NCBI GenBank assembly: GCA_034926865.1
Contig: JAYFQP010000006.1
Span: 78,066-142,065, forward strand
Source of the DNA: RGIG1902 sp034926865
GTDB lineage: Bacteria; Bacillota; Clostridia; Oscillospirales; Butyricicoccaceae
Direction of reading: 5' to 3'
DNA length: 64,000 bases
The notes under the pieces are model-generated. The model was not told the DNA's origin. It did not search any database and saw nothing but the letters and a program-made list of their open reading frames with translations. How positions within the stretch are numbered: the stretch's first letter is position 1; each line of letters begins with the position of its first letter. Of this stretch, positions 9,342-18,180 are shown in pieces. A program made the translations under genes and the position numbers.

Positions 9342-10112
9342 ATGCACGAATATGTAAGAATGCTGCTTATCGTCTGCCCTCTTATTTTCCTTGCCGGATT
9401 TATCGATTCCATTGCTGGAGGAGGAGGGTTAATATCCTTGCCTGCGTATCTTTTTGCTGGTCTTCCGGCTCATTATGCGGCGGGAACAGGAAAGTTTTCA
9501 TCTTGCTGCGGGCTTGCCTCAGCCTCATATAAATACATAAAAGAGGGCAAGGTATTGATGTCTGTGGCCCTTTATTCGGCGCTTGGATGCATTGTAGGCG
9601 CCGGTATAGGCACGCGCCTGGCTTTGTTTTTTTCTGAGCGTACACTTAGAATGATTATGCTGGCGGCCATACCTATAGTTGCATTATTCCTGCTTACGAG
9701 AAAAGATTTTGGGAAAGAAAAAACCGTCGATTTGCAGCTTAGCCGTAAAAAAGAGGCGGTTATGTCCTTTGCTATAGGAGCTGTAGTGGGAGTTTATGAC
9801 GGACTTATAGGGCCTGGAGCAGGGACGTTTCTTATAATTGGATTTACCGGAGCGCTGGGAATAGACCTTTTGAGAGCGTCTGCCTGTGCAAAAGTGTCTA
9901 ATATGGCCTCTAACTTTACATCTATAGTGCTTTATGCCATAAGCGGAAAGATAATGTACACTATCGCCCTGCCTGCTGCATTGTGCTCTATGCTTGGAAG
10001 TTATGCAGGCGCTCACTATGCAGTAAAGGGTGGAAGCGGCAAGGTCAGAAAAGTTATGATAATTGTCCTTGTCCTTTTGTTTGCAAAGCTTTTGTATGAC
10101 TTGCTGGTATAA
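9342..10112 (+). CDS. TauE/SafE (TSUP) family permease
   Basis: A 256-residue, very hydrophobic protein with about eight predicted helices in two related halves. The N-terminal signature (FIDSIAGGGGLISLPAYL) and the matching second-half motif (GVYDGLIGPGAGTFLI) are those of TSUP permeases. Members move sulfite, sulfonates or other organic anions, mostly outward; the substrate here is open. The ATG at 9342 follows GAGGTGAG. It is two bases upstream of the Nudix gene and so probably co-transcribed. Confidence 0.9.
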   Translation: MHEYVRMLLIVCPLIFLAGFIDSIAGGGGLISLPAYLFAGLPAHYAAGTGKFSSCCGLASASYKYIKEGKVLMSVALYSALGCIVGAGIGTRLALFFSERTLRMIMLAAIPIVALFLLTRKDFGKEKTVDLQLSRKKEAVMSFAIGAVVGVYDGLIGPGAGTFLIIGFTGALGIDLLRASACAKVSNMASNFTSIVLYAISGKIMYTIALPAALCSMLGSYAGAHYAVKGGSGKVRKVMIIVLVLLFAKLLYDLLV

Positions 10113-10114
10113 AT

Positions 10115-10561
10115 ATGATAAAAGTAGAGTTTGAAGATATAAAAAGCGTTAAAGAAAACCTTTTTAAATATGCGGTTATTGTGAGCTGTTATCAGGGGAA
10201 ATGGATATACTGCAAACACCGGCAGCGCGATACATGGGAAACCCCGGGAGGACACAGAGAGAAGAATGAGACCATTTTTTGTACAGCTAAACGAGAGCTT
10301 TATGAAGAGACAGGAGCGCTCGATTTTGCTCTTTATCCTGTTGCTCCATACTCTGTAACGAGTTCCGAAAAAAGCTATGGTTTTTTGTTCTATGCCGATA
10401 TAAAAAAGCTGGGGCCTTTGCCCGAATCGGAGATTGAATGTATCGATTTCTTTGAGAATCCTCCTGAAAATCTTACATATCCGTATATACACCCTTTGCT
10501 TTTGGATAAAGCAAAAGAATACATTATGCGTGAATTGCCCTTTGCCAAGGATATAAGCTAG
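10115..10561 (+). CDS. Nudix hydrolase
   Basis: A 148-residue protein with a perfect Nudix box, G-x5-E-x7-RELxEExGA, in GHREKNETIFCTAKRELYEETGA. The box binds Mg2+ or Mn2+ and hydrolyses a nucleoside diphosphate linked to another group. The substrate cannot be read from sequence. It follows the TSUP permease by two bases, which points to coupled expression rather than a shared pathway. The gene ends at a strong two-way terminator. Confidence 0.93.
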   Translation: MIKVEFEDIKSVKENLFKYAVIVSCYQGKWIYCKHRQRDTWETPGGHREKNETIFCTAKRELYEETGALDFALYPVAPYSVTSSEKSYGFLFYADIKKLGPLPESEIECIDFFENPPENLTYPYIHPLLLDKAKEYIMRELPFAKDIS

Positions 10562-10570
10562 TCTTATGAT

Positions 10571-10604
10571 AAACCCCCTGTGGAAAACTTCCACAGGGGG
10601 TTTA
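10571..10604. terminator. Bidirectional terminator between convergent operons
   Basis: Perfect 14-base stem AAACCCCCTGTGGA with TCCACAGGGGGTTT around a 5-base loop. It lies between the Nudix gene (plus) and the ABC exporter (minus). Confidence 0.88.
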
Positions 10605-10606
10605 AA

Positions 10607-12409
10607 TCAATAACTTTCGAACTGAGAGCGGTAAAGGTTATAGTAAAAACCTTTTTTAGCCATAAGCTGTTCGTGCGTACCTTGTTCGACGATGCTGCCA
10701 TCATTGACTACAAGTATGTTGTCGGCATTGCGTATAGTCGAAAGCCTGTGAGCGATGACAAAGCAGGTTTTATCTTTCATAAGGCTTCTCATTGCCTGCT
10801 GTATGGCTTCCTCAGTTCTGGTATCAACATTGGATGTCGCCTCGTCAAGTATCAGCATCTTTGAATCGAGCAGCATGGCACGGGCTATCGTCAGGAGCTG
10901 TTTTTGCCCCTTTGAGATGTTGACGCCGTTGTCGCTCAAAAGGGTATCATAGCCCTTTGGAAGCTTTTTTATATAGCTGTGTATATGTGCGGCCTTTGCG
11001 GCGGCGGAGACTTCCTCATATGTAACATTTTCTTTTCCGTATGCAATATTCTCAAAGATGGTTCCGCTGAATAGCCATGTATCCTGAAGAACCATCGTAT
11101 AACATCGCCTCAGGCTGTCACGCGTAGAGGAATATATGCTCTGCCCGTCAACTGTGATGTCCCCCTCAAGGGTATCGTAAAAACGCATCAAAAGATTTAT
11201 TATTGTTGTCTTTCCTGCGCCTGTCGGGCCCACAATGGCAATAAGGCTGCCCTTTGGAGCAGAAAGGTTAAGATCATTGATAATAGTGCGTTCGGGGTTA
11301 TATCCAAAGCTTATATCCTTTAGCTCTACGCTGCCCTCAATGTCTTTGAATACCAATGCGTCTTCGCTATCCGGTTTTTCGGGGGCTTCATCTATGAGTC
11401 GGAAAACGCGTTCTGCCGCAGCAAAGGCTGACTGAAGTTCGCCGAGAATATTAGCTGCTTCGTTTATCGGCCCTGAAAACTTCCTTGAATAGAGCACAAA
11501 GGAGGAGATGTCGCCCAATCCGATCGAGCCTGCAAGATAAAGCAGCGAACCAAAGACGCTTACAAGCGTCAGCGAAATGTTGTTGATAAAATTGACGGAG
11601 GTGCCAGTCAAAACTCCCTGATATTCAGCCGTTGTGTAAGCCTCCACCGCTTCATCGTTCTTTTTGTCAAAGCGGCTGATCATAACGTCTTCGACGCTGT
11701 AAGCTTTGGTGGTTTTCTGCCCGTTTATCATCTCTTCAACAAAGCCGTTAAGTTCCCCCAGCTTTGCCGAGCGCTTGCGATATAAAGGGCGTACCATTCT
11801 TGTGATATATCTTGTTGCTATAAGGGACATCGGAACGGTGACTGTAAATACAAGGACAAGCATAGGAGATATCTTTATCATCATTATCAGCGCACCCAGA
11901 ACAGTTATCGTGCTTTGACATATCTGGAGAAAGTCGGTCGAAAGAGAAGCGTTAACCGTGTCAATATCATATGAAATGACGCTTATTATGTCTCCGGTCT
12001 GGCGGCTGTCGAAGAATGATACAGGCAGGGAGGAAAGCCTGCCGAATACATCCTTGCGCATCTGATATATGACGTTTCGGCTTATATTTACTGTTATGAT
12101 AGTCATTATGTATGTCATAACGGATGAGATGGCGTAAAATGCAATGATCATCATGACATATCTTGTGACAACAGGAAAATTGACCATTCCGGGAACAGTA
12201 CCTATCGCATCAATGGCTTTACCCGAAAGGCTCGGGCCCATAAGGGCAAGTATATTGCCGCCCAGCATAAGGAAAAGAGCTGTAAATAAAAGCAGCTTAT
12301 TGCGGCTGAGATATGTCCAAAGCCTAAGGAGGATGGCACGTTTCTTCTTGCCTGACAGCGGCTTCGCCACGCCCCCGGACATCGTTTTTGGGGCAGATGG
12401 GTTACGCAT
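10607..12409 (-). CDS. ABC exporter half with canonical ATPase site (type IV, MdlB/BmrD-like)
   Basis: A 600-residue fusion of six membrane helices (about residues 35-330) and an ATPase domain. It has Walker A GPTGAGKTT, Walker B LILDEATSNVD with the catalytic Glu, and the switch His in VIAHRLSTI. Its signature reads NISKGQKQ, so the usual SGGQ is altered. The partner gene overlaps it by 8 bases and has the opposite set of defects, as in heterodimers of the BmrCD/TM287-288 type with one working and one degenerate site. The likely role is drug or lipid export under the MarR regulator in the same operon; the substrate is unknown. Confidence 0.92.
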   Translation of the reverse strand: MRNPSAPKTMSGGVAKPLSGKKKRAILLRLWTYLSRNKLLLFTALFLMLGGNILALMGPSLSGKAIDAIGTVPGMVNFPVVTRYVMMIIAFYAISSVMTYIMTIITVNISRNVIYQMRKDVFGRLSSLPVSFFDSRQTGDIISVISYDIDTVNASLSTDFLQICQSTITVLGALIMMIKISPMLVLVFTVTVPMSLIATRYITRMVRPLYRKRSAKLGELNGFVEEMINGQKTTKAYSVEDVMISRFDKKNDEAVEAYTTAEYQGVLTGTSVNFINNISLTLVSVFGSLLYLAGSIGLGDISSFVLYSRKFSGPINEAANILGELQSAFAAAERVFRLIDEAPEKPDSEDALVFKDIEGSVELKDISFGYNPERTIINDLNLSAPKGSLIAIVGPTGAGKTTIINLLMRFYDTLEGDITVDGQSIYSSTRDSLRRCYTMVLQDTWLFSGTIFENIAYGKENVTYEEVSAAAKAAHIHSYIKKLPKGYDTLLSDNGVNISKGQKQLLTIARAMLLDSKMLILDEATSNVDTRTEEAIQQAMRSLMKDKTCFVIAHRLSTIRNADNILVVNDGSIVEQGTHEQLMAKKGFYYNLYRSQFESY

Positions 12410-14117
12410 CTATCTCACCCCCCATCTGAGAAAGGCTTATGCTTTTATAAAGCTCACAGCTTTCGATTAGCTCCTCGTGGGTGCCCTGGGCTGTTATATG
12501 TCCGTCTTCCATGACGAGGATAAGTTCGGCATGTCGGATTGAGCTTATCCTCTGAGCCACTATAACGGATGTTACTCCGCTGTAAGCTGACGCAAGGGCC
12601 TTTCTAAGCTCGGCATCAGTGCGGTAGTCAAGCCCTCCCGAGGAGTCATCAAGTATAAGAATTTCAGGTTTTGCGGCAAGCGCTCTTGCAATAAGCAAGC
12701 GTTGTTTCTGGCCACCGCTTAAATTGGTACCTCTGGCTGTAACCATATGTTCAAGGCCCTCTGGACATCCTTTTAATACATCGTCCGCTTGCGCATCGTG
12801 GGCTGCTTTCAAGATTTTTTCACGGGACAGAGCGCGACCGTAGCTGATGTTTTCATATATCGTGTCCGCAAGCAGAAAATCATTTTGAAAGGCAGTGCCA
12901 AACATGCGGGCAAGCCGGTCTTTTTCTATGCTTTTAATATTTTGGCCATCTATATAGATCTCTCCGCTGTCCGGATCATAAAACCTGAGAAGAAGGTTGA
13001 TTATAGTCGTTTTGCCGGAACCCGTCGGGCCAATTATTCCAAGTGTCTGACCGCGTTTCAGCTCAAAGCTTATGTTGGTAAGATTGTTTTCCACCTTGTT
13101 ATAGGAAAACGACACATTGTCAAACTTTATGTGGCTGTCGTCTGCTATAGATGGAAGCTGCATGACAGAAATATCGGCTGGGGCATCAAGGACTTCGCTA
13201 ATACGCCTGCCGGATGCAATGCCTTTGGAACAGAGAATGAAGATTTTTGTTACGCCCAGCATGGCGTTAAGGATGATGTTGAAATAGCTTAAAAAGGCGA
13301 TTATAGCACCAGGCTGTGTTAAACCGGAATTGACTCTGCTTGCACCTACAAGGATGACAAGGCTTATCCCAAGATTTAATATAAAGGTGGTAGATGGGCT
13401 TGACAGAGACATGATGATTCCGGCTCTGCGCTCTTCGCCGGAAAGCTCAAAGTTAACTTTGTCGAACCGTTTTTTCTCGTATTCACTTTTCGAAAGTGCT
13501 TTTATAACTCTTACACCTGTTATGTTTTCCTGCACCGTCATGACCATTTTGTCAAGGATCTTCTGACAGTAGGTATAAATCGGCACGCTGATCTTGGTGA
13601 CAAAATACACAATGGCCACGATAAAGGGGAGAACAGCCACCAGAACAAGAGTAAGCGTGCTGTCTATGCTCATTGTGATTAACAGCCCTCCCACAAGGAG
13701 GATCGGAGCGCGCACACCCATTCGCTGTATTCTTGAAAGCATTTGGTTTATGTTATAAGTATCGGAGGTTAGCCTCGACACGAGAGATGGCAGCGTAAAC
13801 CGGTCGGTCTGAGGGATAGAGAGGTAGGCTATTGACGAAAACAGATCATGCCGTATTGCTCCCGTGATGCTTCCTGCGCTTTTTGCGGCAAGGCGGTTGG
13901 CAGATATATTGCAGAAAAATGAAATCACCGAGAACGCGACCATAACGCCGCCCCAAAGGAATATCTGTCTGTGCTCTCCTGTAGGCACCACATCGTCAAT
14001 TATCTTTTCAAGGACAGAGGGTATCAGCAGATCCATTATTGCCGAGATAAACTTAATAAAAAGGCCAAATGACATTATTGGCACATAGGGTTTGATATAG
14101 ACCCAAAGTCTTTTCAT
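12402..14117 (-). CDS. ABC exporter half with degenerate ATPase site (type IV, MdlA/BmrC-like)
   Basis: A 571-residue membrane-ATPase fusion. Walker A GPTGSGKTT and the signature NLSGGQKQR are canonical. Walker B ends LILDDSSGGLD, with Asp where the catalytic Glu should be, and the switch histidine is Gln (VIVAQRISSI). This makes it the degenerate half of a heterodimeric exporter. The start overlaps the MarR stop by 4 bases (ATGA), and its own end overlaps the next exporter gene, so all three are translationally coupled. Confidence 0.92.
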   Translation of the reverse strand: MKRLWVYIKPYVPIMSFGLFIKFISAIMDLLIPSVLEKIIDDVVPTGEHRQIFLWGGVMVAFSVISFFCNISANRLAAKSAGSITGAIRHDLFSSIAYLSIPQTDRFTLPSLVSRLTSDTYNINQMLSRIQRMGVRAPILLVGGLLITMSIDSTLTLVLVAVLPFIVAIVYFVTKISVPIYTYCQKILDKMVMTVQENITGVRVIKALSKSEYEKKRFDKVNFELSGEERRAGIIMSLSSPSTTFILNLGISLVILVGASRVNSGLTQPGAIIAFLSYFNIILNAMLGVTKIFILCSKGIASGRRISEVLDAPADISVMQLPSIADDSHIKFDNVSFSYNKVENNLTNISFELKRGQTLGIIGPTGSGKTTIINLLLRFYDPDSGEIYIDGQNIKSIEKDRLARMFGTAFQNDFLLADTIYENISYGRALSREKILKAAHDAQADDVLKGCPEGLEHMVTARGTNLSGGQKQRLLIARALAAKPEILILDDSSGGLDYRTDAELRKALASAYSGVTSVIVAQRISSIRHAELILVMEDGHITAQGTHEELIESCELYKSISLSQMGGEIDA

Positions 14118-14548
14118 TCCTCATATCCCTCCTCATCAAGGGCGATCGCCCCGATTCGGACCTTTTCAATCAGGCTTTCAAGCTGAGATATTTCTTCTTT
14201 CGTAAGCATTTGAGTTATCAAGCTGTTCCACTCCCTGAATGAGGCCTTTATATCCGGAAGGGCAAGCTGAGCCTTATCTGTAGGGTATATTTCATAAAAC
14301 CGCCGATCATCCTTTGAGGTGATCCTCGTTATATAGCCTTCCTGTTCAAGAGTGTTCAGCTGCCTTGTGACATTGCTTTTGTCCATATGGTTAATTTTTG
14401 CTATGCCGTCCTGCGAGATGCCGGGGCTTTTGCAGATTGTCATTATACATACCGGCTGGCTTCCTTTTAGCCCGTATCTGCGCAGCTTGGCTTCCCTGAA
14501 GCGGCGCGAGCATCTGGAGATAATATTGATATTATGCGAAAGGCTCAT
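14114..14548 (-). CDS. MarR-family regulator
   Basis: A 144-residue winged-helix protein with the MarR core: GISQDGIAKINHMDKSNVTRQLNTLEQEGYITRI (recognition helix and wing, residues roughly 44-78, here given as neighbouring pieces), followed by DDRRFYEIYPT. Such proteins usually repress their own operon and release DNA when a small molecule binds. It is first in the operon with the two exporter halves and starts at ATG 14548 behind AGGGAGGA, so it probably controls that exporter. Confidence 0.92.
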   Translation of the reverse strand: MSLSHNINIISRCSRRFREAKLRRYGLKGSQPVCIMTICKSPGISQDGIAKINHMDKSNVTRQLNTLEQEGYITRITSKDDRRFYEIYPTDKAQLALPDIKASFREWNSLITQMLTKEEISQLESLIEKVRIGAIALDEEGYEE

Positions 14549-14681
14549 AGTCTTCCTCCCTCAGAATAGTTGATTACGCAACCGATTGTAAGCTATAAAT
14601 TATCAAATGTCAACAGTATAAATCAGCGGGATATGAAGAATACCCATGTCGTGGTTATATAAAAGATGCCTTGCTGTAAAG

Positions 14682-14710
14682 TTGACAAATGGCATTATAC
14701 GTAATATACT
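14682..14710 (+). promoter_or_regulatory. Consensus sigma-A promoter of the CorC leader RNA
   Basis: TTGACA (14682-14687), exactly 17 bases, TATACT (14705-14710). Transcription should begin near 14717. Confidence 0.85.
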
Positions 14711-14716
14711 GTCTCA

Positions 14717-14886
14717 TAAAGGATAGGTGTATTGTAAGTGATCAATTCATCGGGATCTGATTCGGAACCCCCCAATCGACGACGTTTAACGTTTGCTCAT
14801 TTTGTGGGACGAGGTCAGAGGGGAATGTATATTATGCACATAGCTGAGGGCAATCACATATTGTCCTTTTTGCTGTGTGTTTTTTT
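14717..14886 (+). ncRNA. Unassigned structured leader RNA or small RNA upstream of the CorC-like gene
   Basis: About 170 bases between a consensus promoter and a strong terminator. By eye, two folds compete. In one, 14721-14726 and 14735-14742 pair with 14861-14866 and 14853-14860, closing an RNA that also holds an inner hairpin (TCTGATT 14756-14762 with GGTCAGA 14813-14819). In the other, the same 3' bases form the terminator hairpin. That is how riboswitches and other antiterminating leaders are built. It could instead be a free small RNA ending at the terminator. I compared it with the yybP-ykoY, M-box, fluoride, T-box and SAM motifs and saw no match. Confidence 0.5.
14837..14886 (+). terminator. 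Strong intrinsic terminator inside the CorC leader
   Basis: Outer stem CACATAGC (14837-14844) with GCTGTGTG (14872-14879), inner stem GGGCAAT (14848-14854) with ATTGTCC (14860-14866), then seven T (14880-14886). It lies about 120 bases before the coding start. Confidence 0.8.
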
Positions 14887-15003
14887 ATTGATGTGACTTA
14901 TGTTTAATTAAGAGCTCATTATGTGTTAAGAATATAAATAAAGCATTTAGCTAATGTCTGGAAAAACAAAATATCTTTTCAGGCATTTTGGGAGGTTACT
15001 ATT

Positions 15004-16341
15004 TTGAACGAAGATCCGTTGCTGTGGCTGTTTTTGCTTCAGCTTGCATTTATATTTTGCAATGCCATCTTTGCCTGCGCAGAGATAGCTGTTATAACAA
15101 TGAACGACAATAAGCTTGCCAAGCTTTCGGCTTCGGGAGATAAACGTGCTCTGCGTCTTACAAAGCTTACCCAGCAGCCGTCGGTGTTTTTGGCAACGAT
15201 ACAAGTGGGCATAACACTTGTAAATCTTTTGAGCAGTGCCGTGGCCACAAGGAACTTTTCCGACAGGCTTGTGGCTTGGCTTGTAAGCCTTGGGATAAAG
15301 ATACCTGCGTATGTTATAAATATGCTTGCGGTGGCGGTTATCACCCTTTTGCTGACCTACTTTACTGTTCTTTTGGGAGAGCTTATACCCAAACGGCTTG
15401 CAATGAAAAAAGCCGAACAGATCGCACTTGGCATGTCGGGGATAATATATGTGATTTCAAAGATATTCACTCCGGCTGTATGGCTTTTTACCGTTTCCAC
15501 CAATGGAGTGCTGAGGCTTATGGGTATTGACCCTAACAGCCAGGAAGACGAAAATGCCGAGGAAGAGATACGCATGCTTCTTGATGCAGGCAAGCAGAAA
15601 GGAACTATTCAGCCTGATGAACAGAGCATGATTCAGAATATATTTGAGTTTGACGATACCTCGGCTGGAGAGCTTATGACCCACCGTACTGAGGTTTCCC
15701 TTCTTTGGCTTGATGAAAGCGATGAACAGTGGGAACAGACCATCGGAGAAAGCCGCCATTCGATTTATCCCGTATGCGCTGACAGCCCTGACTATATAAC
15801 GGGTGTTTTGTATGCCAAGGATTATCTGAGACTTAAGGATAAAACCCGGGAGAATGTACTCAAGAAAGCTGTTAAGCCTGCATATTTTGTGCCTGAGTCT
15901 GTCAGGGCCGACGTTTTGTTCAGAAACATGAAGAAAACAAGGAATCATTTTGCCGTAGTTGTAGACGAATATGGAGGTATGAGCGGAATTGTAACGATGA
16001 ACGACTTGCTTGAGCAGCTTGTGGGAGATCTTGATGATGATAGTTCAACGCCTCCCGAAAAGCCCCTTATTGAGCGTATAGATTCAAAAACTTGGAGAAT
16101 TCAGGGGGCGGCGCCGCTTGATGAGGTATCGTTGCAGCTTGGCGTAGCTTTGCCAGATGACGAATACGATACCTTCGGGGGGCTTGTGTTTGGTGTTTTA
16201 GGAACAGTTCCAAATGACGGCAGTACCCCCGAAATTGAGGAATATGGGCTAACGATAAAAGTTACAAAGATTAAGGAGCATAGGCTTCTAAATTCTGTTG
16301 TCTGCCTTTCGGATGCAGGTGCCGGAAAAACAGCTGAATAA
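15004..16341 (+). CDS. CNNM/CorC (HlyC) family membrane protein
   Basis: A 445-residue protein starting at TTG 15004 behind GGGAGG. Order of domains: DUF21/CNNM membrane domain (about residues 1-190, with GELIPKRLAM typical of the family), two CBS domains (about 205-330), and a C-terminal CorC_HlyC domain (about 345-430, DTFGGLVFGVLG). The old name hemolysin is misleading; members are linked to Mg2+ (or Co2+) transport and homeostasis, and the CBS pair usually senses adenine nucleotides. A hairpin (14951-14988) just before the Shine-Dalgarno and the upstream leader suggest expression control. Confidence 0.92.
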   Translation: MNEDPLLWLFLLQLAFIFCNAIFACAEIAVITMNDNKLAKLSASGDKRALRLTKLTQQPSVFLATIQVGITLVNLLSSAVATRNFSDRLVAWLVSLGIKIPAYVINMLAVAVITLLLTYFTVLLGELIPKRLAMKKAEQIALGMSGIIYVISKIFTPAVWLFTVSTNGVLRLMGIDPNSQEDENAEEEIRMLLDAGKQKGTIQPDEQSMIQNIFEFDDTSAGELMTHRTEVSLLWLDESDEQWEQTIGESRHSIYPVCADSPDYITGVLYAKDYLRLKDKTRENVLKKAVKPAYFVPESVRADVLFRNMKKTRNHFAVVVDEYGGMSGIVTMNDLLEQLVGDLDDDSSTPPEKPLIERIDSKTWRIQGAAPLDEVSLQLGVALPDDEYDTFGGLVFGVLGTVPNDGSTPEIEEYGLTIKVTKIKEHRLLNSVVCLSDAGAGKTAE

Positions 16342-16365
16342 GGCTTAATAATGCTATGATAAAGA

Positions 16366-16408
16366 TACCGCCCCGATAGTCGCCTGTCGGGGCGGTACTG
16401 TTTGTTTT
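16366..16408 (+). terminator. Intrinsic terminator of the CorC-like gene
   Basis: Perfect 11-base stem TACCGCCCCGA (16366-16376) with TCGGGGCGGTA (16387-16397), then a T-rich tract. Confidence 0.88.
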
Positions 16409-16443
16409 ATGAGATTGAAAGGGAATATGGCTACTGCACAGCG

Positions 16444-17943
16444 TTATACACGAATGGGATCTTCAGGAGTGTTTTCCGTATCTTCTGATTCTTTGCTGCT
16501 GTTGTTTTCTGATGACCGGGTTTCGAGAACTATTCTCTGTGCGGGCATATTGTTTCTTACCATGTTGCCTGCAACAACGCCTGAAAGGATAGATTTTAAA
16601 TCAATCCCCGTGGATTCCTTCATGCCGTCTACTATCTGATCGGCGCTTGTCATAACATCTCTTATAAGCTTGGTCGAGTTGCCTTCGCCGTACATAACGA
16701 TTTTATCGGTCTGGGCTAAAGGAGCAGCGGCATTCTTGACAACCTCGGGCAGCGCTGTGAGATACATTTCTAGGATAGACGCTTCGCCCATTTTACGCTG
16801 AGCTTCGGCTTTCTTTTCAATTGCCTCAGCTTCCGCAAGACCCTTGGCCCTTATGCCCTCGGCCTCCTGCTCCATTGAGAACCTAAGGGCTTCGGCCTGA
16901 ACTCTTTTGGCCTCGGCGTCCCGCATGGCTTCATAGGTGCGGGCTTCGGCATCTCTTTGACGGCGAATAAGGTCAGACTCAGCTTCCTTTTCTGCCTTAT
17001 ACTTCATAGCATCGGCCTGTTTGCGAACATCAGCATCAAGCTGGCGCTCCTTAAGGGATATTTCTTTTTCGGCCAGCTCCGATTCTTTTTCCTTTTTTGC
17101 TATGTCGGCATTTACGCGTGCTACCTCGATGACTTTACGCTGCGATTCCTGTTGAATAGCGTAAGCAGCGTCAGCTGCGGCCTTCTTGGTATCCGCAAGA
17201 ACCTGCATTTCTGCACGCTGAATGGCAAGCTGGGCGTTTTGTTCGGAGATCATCTTTTCGGTCTGCACCTTTACGGCATTTGATTCCTGATCGGCATTGG
17301 CTGTGGCTATGGAAATATCGCGCTGGGCGTTTGCCTTGGCGATTTGGGCATTTTTGCGTATCTGTTCTACGTTGTCGATACCCATGTTCTCAATTGTTCC
17401 AGCAGCATCCTTAAAGTTCTGGATATTGAAATTAACGACCTCCATGCCAAGTTTCTGCATATCTGGCACAACGTTTTCGGTGATCTTTTTAGCGACACCC
17501 TGGCGGTCCTGAACCATTTCTTTAAGACCTACAGAACCCACGATTTCGCGCATATTTCCCTCTAGAACCTGAGTAACAAGGGATATAAGCTCATTTTGGT
17601 GCATTCCAAGCAGAGCTTCTGACGCCTTCTCGAGCAGATGTGGATCTGACGATATTTTAATATTTGCCACGCCGTCCACAGAAACGTTAATAAACTCGTT
17701 TGTGGGAACAGCCTCCGAGGTTTTTACATCGACCTGCATAACGCGAAGAGAAAGCTTGTCAACCCTCTCAAAGAACGGTACTCGCCAACCGGCTTTACCG
17801 ATAAGTATCCTCTTTTTGCCTAAGCCGGAAATTATGTAGGCAGTATCCGGTGGCGCCTTTAAGTAGCCGACAATAAGAAGCAGCAAAACTACGACTACGC
17901 CTATAGTAGATGCAAAGCCTGCGGGGGTTAGAAAAAAATCCAT
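16444..17943 (-). CDS. Flotillin-like SPFH protein
   Basis: A 499-residue protein. One N-terminal membrane helix (about residues 10-28) is followed by an SPFH/Band 7 domain (about 30-190) and a long Ala/Glu-rich coiled coil (about 190-400) with many EA repeats (AEAEAIEKKAEAQRKMGEA). This is the flotillin (FloT/YuaG) layout and length. Such proteins form scaffolds in membrane microdomains and influence fluidity, secretion and signalling. The usual NfeD-type partner gene is not next to it. The start at 17943 follows AAAGGAGGAA. The transcript begins about 240 bases upstream at a manganese riboswitch, which is an unexpected control for this family. Confidence 0.92.
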   Translation of the reverse strand: MDFFLTPAGFASTIGVVVVLLLLIVGYLKAPPDTAYIISGLGKKRILIGKAGWRVPFFERVDKLSLRVMQVDVKTSEAVPTNEFINVSVDGVANIKISSDPHLLEKASEALLGMHQNELISLVTQVLEGNMREIVGSVGLKEMVQDRQGVAKKITENVVPDMQKLGMEVVNFNIQNFKDAAGTIENMGIDNVEQIRKNAQIAKANAQRDISIATANADQESNAVKVQTEKMISEQNAQLAIQRAEMQVLADTKKAAADAAYAIQQESQRKVIEVARVNADIAKKEKESELAEKEISLKERQLDADVRKQADAMKYKAEKEAESDLIRRQRDAEARTYEAMRDAEAKRVQAEALRFSMEQEAEGIRAKGLAEAEAIEKKAEAQRKMGEASILEMYLTALPEVVKNAAAPLAQTDKIVMYGEGNSTKLIRDVMTSADQIVDGMKESTGIDLKSILSGVVAGNMVRNNMPAQRIVLETRSSENNSSKESEDTENTPEDPIRV

Positions 17944-18050
17944 TTGTGTTCCTCCTTTAATTCCTTTCGAGCTTCTTTGATTAATACCTGACTTTGTAGT
18001 TCTTTGTTCCCGGGAAAGATCATCGACGATATCGCGGGGGAGATCATATG

Positions 18051-18089
18051 AAAAAAGACTTTTACCACATGTTATGCGATAAAAGTCTT
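18051..18089 (-). terminator. Expression-platform terminator of the manganese riboswitch
   Basis: On the minus strand a perfect 10-base stem AAGACTTTTA with TAAAAGTCTT (18080-18089 and 18055-18064), a 15-base loop, and six T. Its 5' arm is the same sequence that closes the riboswitch P1 helix, so the two are mutually exclusive. Confidence 0.88.
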
Positions 18090-18180
18090 GTAAAAATCAA
18101 TATGATTTCTGTGCGTCCGGGCCATAAGCGGCCGTTCTGACGGTGCACACAGCGGAATGACCGCTGAACTACTCCCTTTT
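18079..18180 (-). promoter_or_regulatory. yybP-ykoY (Mn2+) riboswitch aptamer
   Basis: Minus-strand sequence beginning AAAAGGGAGTAG (18180-18169). It then has a hairpin (CAGCGG/CCGCTG), a helix strand TGTGC, the conserved CCGTCAGAAC, a GGCC hairpin, CGG, the returning strand GCACA, an AAATCA/TGATTT hairpin, and ACAAGACTTTT. This follows the known Lactococcus aptamer segment by segment, including the two conserved loops that bind Mn2+. The 3' P1 strand (AAGACTTTT) is also the 5' arm of the terminator, so metal binding should allow read-through (an ON switch). A -10-like TATAAT lies at 18193-18188, placing the transcript start at the first aptamer base. The next gene on this strand is the flotillin. 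Confidence 0.9.

Noticed and set aside
14717..14886. Calling the CorC leader 6S RNA
   Set aside because: The size and a possible long closing stem fit, but I could not match conserved 6S positions, and the competing terminator fits a cis-acting leader at least as well.
17944..18045. A 39-codon frame between the riboswitch and the flotillin start (ATG near 18041)
   Set aside because: No Shine-Dalgarno sequence, overlaps the flotillin ribosome site and start, and no similarity recognised.
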